A DNA stretch of 9,974 nucleotides from Tannerella sp. (lineage in GTDB: Bacteria > Bacteroidota > Bacteroidia > Bacteroidales > Tannerellaceae). The translations under genes and the position numbers were made by a program. Shown here piece by piece: positions 6,478-9,974 of the stretch. Numbering within the stretch: the stretch's first letter is position 1; each line of letters begins with the position of its first letter. The notes beneath the pieces are model-generated. The model had not been told where the DNA came from and made no database searches. It was given only the letters and a program-made list of their open reading frames with translations. Location: positions 1 to 9,974 of the forward strand of contig JAIRLL010000145.1 in NCBI GenBank assembly GCA_031259505.1, in the 5' to 3' direction.

Positions 6478-9400
6478 ATGAGACAATTATATATATCGAT
6501 TCTGTTGTTGTGTCTGTCTGCTGTGGCGGTTCGGGCAGACGGCAGCCGCTATGCTGCGCAGTCCGCGCTGTCGGAAGGCAAATGGGTGAAAATACGCGTC
6601 GACCGTACCGGTATATATAAAATCACGAATGCCGACCTGAAGGAGATGGGCTTTTCGGACCCGTCAAAAGTGTCCGTGCACGGCTACGGCGGGTGGCTGC
6701 TGGACGAAGATTTCTCGAAACCCTACGTCGACGACCTGCCGGCGACCGACGTCTGGCGCGGCGACGGCTATCTGCTGTTTTATGCCCGGGGGCCTGTCAA
6801 ATGGACATACGAAACGGGCTATTACGGGACAGGTTCCATTCAGCAGTTTATACACGAAAACAATCCCTACTCAACGTACGGCTACTATTTTGTGACGGAT
6901 GCCACGCCGACGGGCGAGATGGCGACCGTCCCTTCCGTCGCTCACGCCGCTTCGCTGCAAATCCTGACTTTCGACGATTATACGATTTACGAAAAAGACG
7001 AAACCTCCGTCAACAACTCGGGGCGCGAACTTTTCGGAGAGAGTTTCGAAACCACGGCCTCGCGAAATTTCACGTTCCACATACCGGGCATCACGCAGGA
7101 CGAAGCGCTGGTCTCATTTCGCTTTATCGCGAATCCCACAAACGTACAGGGAAAGGTCACGCTTGCCGTCGACGGAAATCAGCTAATAGAAGAAACCGTC
7201 AGAATAAACAACGGCTATCTGTCCGCATACATCAAAGGTTTTGAGACAAACCGCTATGCGCCGTGGAAAGGCGACAAGTCCGAAAACACGGGAGTGACGG
7301 TCAGCTACAGTCCGGCGGGACACCAGAGCTATCTCGACTATATTGTGCTGCAAACGAAGCGTGAACTGAAATCATACGGCGAGCCGTATACCTTTTTCCG
7401 CAGCATAGCGGCGCGCGACAACGTCTCGCGGTTTACGATACGGGATGCGACGGCAAACATGCGCGTTTTCGACGTCACGGACAGTTTTCATCCCGTCCTG
7501 ATGGAAACGGCGCTCAACGGTTCCGAACTTTCGTTTACCATTCCCGCCGGCTCCGAACTGCGCGAGTTTGCGCTGGTCGACATCACCGGCGCCATCCCCG
7601 CTCCCGAAACGGCGCACGAAGTGACGCCTCAAAACCTGCACGCCCTCCCGCAAACCGAGATGGTGATTCTGGCGCAGCCCGCATTTACCGCCCAGGCGGA
7701 ACGTCTTGCCGAAAAACACCGTACGCACACGAAAATCAGCGTGACGGTGGTGACGCCCGAACAGGTCTACAACGAGTTCTCGAGCGGGACGCCCGACGCC
7801 ACAGCCATTCGGCGCTTCATGAAAATGTTTTACGACCGGAGAACATCCGATGCCGACGCGCCGCGTTTCCTGCTGCTCTTCGGCGACGGGACGTACGACA
7901 ATCGCCAGTTGACGCCCGCATGGAAAAACGTGCCGATGGATAACTTTCTCCCGACCTACCAGACGCGCAATTCGCTCGACGAGGGTTCGGTCGTAATCGA
8001 CGACTATTTCGGCCTCCTGGCCGACAACGAAGGAGTCAACATGACGAACGACAAAGTGCTACTGGGCATCGGACGATTTCCCGTACGCACGGCGACGCAG
8101 GCCGCGACCGTCGTAGACAAAGTCATATCTTACATGGACAATAAAAATGCCGGCAGTTGGAAAAACAACCTTTGCTTCGTGGCGGACGACGGAAATGCGA
8201 CATACAACTACGAAATTACCCACACCGTGCAGTCGTACCAGATGACCCGGACAATGGAAGAGGAACATCCCGGTTTTATCTGCAACAAACTCTTTTTCTA
8301 TGCGTTCAAAAAATCGAACGAAGGCGGCCGGATGACCTATCCCGATATCGAAGCCGGCATCGCCAGGCAACTCAGAGAAGGGACGCTCGTTTTCAACTAC
8401 ACCGGGCACGGCAACCACAAGTCGCTGAGCGACGAACTGGTCATCACCGAAACGTTCATTCAGCAGGCAAGCTATACCGCGCTTCCCCTGTGGATTACGG
8501 CGACCTGCGACTTTGCTCCGTTCGACGGTTTCCCGACTTCGGCAGGCGAAAACGTGTTCCTCAATACCAGAAGCGGCGGCATCGGGCTTTTCTCGACGAC
8601 GCGCGTCGCCTTCACCAATTCAAACGGCGAGATCAACCGCACGCTGATGAAACATCTGTTCGACAAAAAAGACGGCCGCCGGCTGACGCTGGGCGAAGTA
8701 ATCCGGGCAACAAAGCAGGACGTCAAAAGCTTCGACCGGGTGCGTTTCGTACTCATCGGCGACCCGGCGCTCACGCTTGCCTATCCCGACTGTCAAGTCG
8801 AGATAACGGAAATAAACGGACAGCCGGTGTCGGGCGATACGATAAATTTCAAGGCTTTGGAACAGATAACCGTCAAAGGTAAAATACTCGATCCGTCGGG
8901 CGCCAGGGCTGCGACATTCAACGGTTCGCTGTCTGCCACCATCCTCGACAGCCGTCAAACTGTACGCACGCGATACGTTGACACCGAAGGAAACACGTTC
9001 GACTACGAAGATTATCCCAACGTATTGCAGAAAGTAAACGACCTTGTCAGGGACGGCGATTTCTCCTTTTCGTTCGTCGTTCCCAAAGACATATCCTATT
9101 CGAACCGCCCGGGCAAAATCAGCCTGTACGCCCTCGACGAAAACACAAACATCGAAGCGCAGGGCGCCTTCATGAAATTCAGGGCAGGCGGTACGGCCGA
9201 GCAGGCCGTGGACGATGCGGAAGGGCCTGAAATACGGGCTTTATACTTGAATGACACAACCTTCGCCGACGGAGGCAAGGTCAACGAGACACCGTTCCTC
9301 ATCGCCATCCTCTGGGATAAAAGCGGCGTCAACATTGGCGGCAGCAGCATCGGTCACGACGTGACGCTGACAATCGACGACAATCCGGCGCTCCGGTACA

Positions 9401-9885
9401 ACCTGAATTCCTATTATGAGACACATGTGGGAGGAAAGGCAGGCGAAGGCATTGTGAAATTTTCCATCCCCGCGCTGTCTGCCGGACAGCACAAGGCGGA
9501 ATTTAAGGCCTGGGATGTGCTGAATCAGTCGACGGCGCAAACGTTTACGTTCGAAGTGGTCGACAACCTCAAGCCCTTCATCTCCGAACTGACGGCATAC
9601 CCCGTCCCCGCACGCGAGAATGTCACTTTCCTGTTGAATCACAACCGTCCCGAATCACGAATGACCGTCAATATCCGCGTCTACGACATGACGGGACGCC
9701 TGCAGTGGGAGCACGAAGAAAGCGGCTCGTCCGACCTGTTCAAGGCCTATTCCGTCACCTGGGATTTGACCGCCGGCAGCGGCGCAAGGCTTCGTCCGGG
9801 CGTCTACATCTACCGCGCCGCCATCCGCACCAATGCTTCCGCCGAAGCTTCGGATGCGAAAAAACTGATTATTCTGGGACGGTAA
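6478..9885 (+). CDS. porU: Type IX secretion system C-terminal-signal peptidase PorU
   Basis: This 1135-residue cell-surface cysteine peptidase cleaves the C-terminal signals of type IX cargo proteins and transfers them to an anionic lipopolysaccharide-type anchor, acting like a sortase with PorV, PorQ and PorZ. Residues 1-20 form a Sec signal peptide (cleavage likely after VRA). A long beta-rich N-terminal region leads to the gingipain-like C25 domain at about 394-770. There YTGHGN carries the catalytic His644 and ITATCDF the Cys677. Their 33-residue spacing agrees with the P. gingivalis enzyme (Cys690). Ig-like beta domains follow, then a C-terminal domain from about 1035 with YPVPARENVTF and GVYIYR motifs resembling type IX signals; PorU is known to keep its own. 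The length is close to the 1158 residues of the P. gingivalis protein. All key residues are present, so it is predicted active. ATG 6478 begins the signal peptide. It is co-transcribed with the FAH gene. Confidence 0.95.
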   Translation: MRQLYISILLLCLSAVAVRADGSRYAAQSALSEGKWVKIRVDRTGIYKITNADLKEMGFSDPSKVSVHGYGGWLLDEDFSKPYVDDLPATDVWRGDGYLLFYARGPVKWTYETGYYGTGSIQQFIHENNPYSTYGYYFVTDATPTGEMATVPSVAHAASLQILTFDDYTIYEKDETSVNNSGRELFGESFETTASRNFTFHIPGITQDEALVSFRFIANPTNVQGKVTLAVDGNQLIEETVRINNGYLSAYIKGFETNRYAPWKGDKSENTGVTVSYSPAGHQSYLDYIVLQTKRELKSYGEPYTFFRSIAARDNVSRFTIRDATANMRVFDVTDSFHPVLMETALNGSELSFTIPAGSELREFALVDITGAIPAPETAHEVTPQNLHALPQTEMVILAQPAFTAQAERLAEKHRTHTKISVTVVTPEQVYNEFSSGTPDATAIRRFMKMFYDRRTSDADAPRFLLLFGDGTYDNRQLTPAWKNVPMDNFLPTYQTRNSLDEGSVVIDDYFGLLADNEGVNMTNDKVLLGIGRFPVRTATQAATVVDKVISYMDNKNAGSWKNNLCFVADDGNATYNYEITHTVQSYQMTRTMEEEHPGFICNKLFFYAFKKSNEGGRMTYPDIEAGIARQLREGTLVFNYTGHGNHKSLSDELVITETFIQQASYTALPLWITATCDFAPFDGFPTSAGENVFLNTRSGGIGLFSTTRVAFTNSNGEINRTLMKHLFDKKDGRRLTLGEVIRATKQDVKSFDRVRFVLIGDPALTLAYPDCQVEITEINGQPVSGDTINFKALEQITVKGKILDPSGARAATFNGSLSATILDSRQTVRTRYVDTEGNTFDYEDYPNVLQKVNDLVRDGDFSFSFVVPKDISYSNRPGKISLYALDENTNIEAQGAFMKFRAGGTAEQAVDDAEGPEIRALYLNDTTFADGGKVNETPFLIAILWDKSGVNIGGSSIGHDVTLTIDDNPALRYNLNSYYETHVGGKAGEGIVKFSIPALSAGQHKAEFKAWDVLNQSTAQTFTFEVVDNLKPFISELTAYPVPARENVTFLLNHNRPESRMTVNIRVYDMTGRLQWEHEESGSSDLFKAYSVTWDLTAGSGARLRPGVYIYRAAIRTNASAEASDAKKLIILGR

Positions 9886-9891
9886 AAACCC

Positions 9892-9913
9892 GGCGTACAT
9901 TCCCCCGTACGGC
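9892..9913 (+). terminator. Weak hairpin after porU
   Basis: CGTAC (9894-9898) pairs with GTACG (9907-9911) around an 8-nt loop; one further G-C pair lies beyond a mismatch (9892/9913). It begins a few bases after the porU stop, but the stem is short and no T-run follows. Termination here is doubtful and read-through to a downstream gene is possible. Confidence 0.25.
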
Positions 9914-9943
9914 ATATATAGCGTCTGTCCGAAAACTGTTGAC

Positions 9944-9974
9944 GTCATTGCGAGGGCGTAGCCCGAAGCAATCC
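9944..9974 (+). repeat. TGCGAGG...GCAATCC dispersed repeat, at window edge
   Basis: GTCATTGCGAGG at 9944-9955 and CGAAGCAATCC at 9964-9974 frame this third copy of the repeat found at 5482-5565. It is self-complementary: ATTGC (9947-9951) pairs with GCAAT (9968-9972) and GGGC with GCCC around a GTA loop. The window ends on its last conserved base, so an inverted partner could lie beyond. Confidence 0.7.

Noticed and set aside
6464..6481. Five-codon open frame MNLQV whose TGA overlaps the porU ATG (ATGA)
   Set aside because: A leader peptide with coupled translation is possible, but such tiny overlaps arise easily by chance in AT-rich gaps and nothing else supports regulation.
6478..9885. PorU as a secreted gingipain-type cargo protease
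   Set aside because: The full-length layout, the roughly 390-residue N-terminal region, the GHG/ATCDF spacing and the neighbouring FAH gene all match PorU rather than a secreted cargo peptidase.

Overview
The window looks like a chromosome segment from a moderately GC-rich member of the Bacteroidota, most likely Bacteroidales. Three things point there. One is a complete gene for the type IX secretion C-terminal-signal peptidase PorU. The second is promoter-like sequence matching the Bacteroidota -7 consensus TAnnTTTG upstream of both divergent transcription units. The third is the near absence of Shine-Dalgarno sequences. The twin-arginine Gfo/Idh oxidoreductase and the roughly 800-residue eight-helix FtsX-type permease are also typical of this phylum. 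The genus cannot be read from the sequence.

Left end (1-1017): the last 37 codons of a DgkA-type lipid kinase abut the ATG of a ModF/PhrA-like ABC ATPase. That gene is broken: the Walker A and signature motifs lie in one frame, and the Walker B, D-loop and H-loop lie in another. The second ATPase domain usual in this family is missing. A short gene-free stretch follows, holding a perfect 22-bp inverted repeat built from five copies of an 8-mer, then a terminator-like hairpin. This sits where rightward and leftward transcription converge.

Leftward operon (5227 down to 1018): a promoter at about 5256-5284 drives three tightly spaced genes. They encode a Tat-exported Gfo/Idh/MocA oxidoreductase, an FtsX/MacB-like permease with no ATPase beside it, and a small P-loop kinase of the T4 polynucleotide-kinase type. 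Gaps are 14 and 5 nt, so co-transcription is likely, but no shared pathway is evident.

Divergent intergenic region (5228-5847): 620 bp without a credible gene. It is packed with hairpins and palindromic repeat fragments, including an inverted pair of TGCGAGG...GCAATCC elements and an insertion-sequence-end-like motif.

Rightward operon (5848-9885): a fumarylacetoacetate-hydrolase-fold enzyme followed after 18 nt by porU. The same two genes are neighbours in Porphyromonas gingivalis (recalled, not searched), where porV follows porU. Here the window ends 89 nt after porU, inside or at the edge of another TGCGAGG...GCAATCC element, so whether porV follows cannot be seen.

I did not find a convincing new multi-gene system. 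The most unusual material is the non-coding DNA (the 910-971 palindrome and the 5338-5718 repeat mosaic) and the decayed ABC gene.
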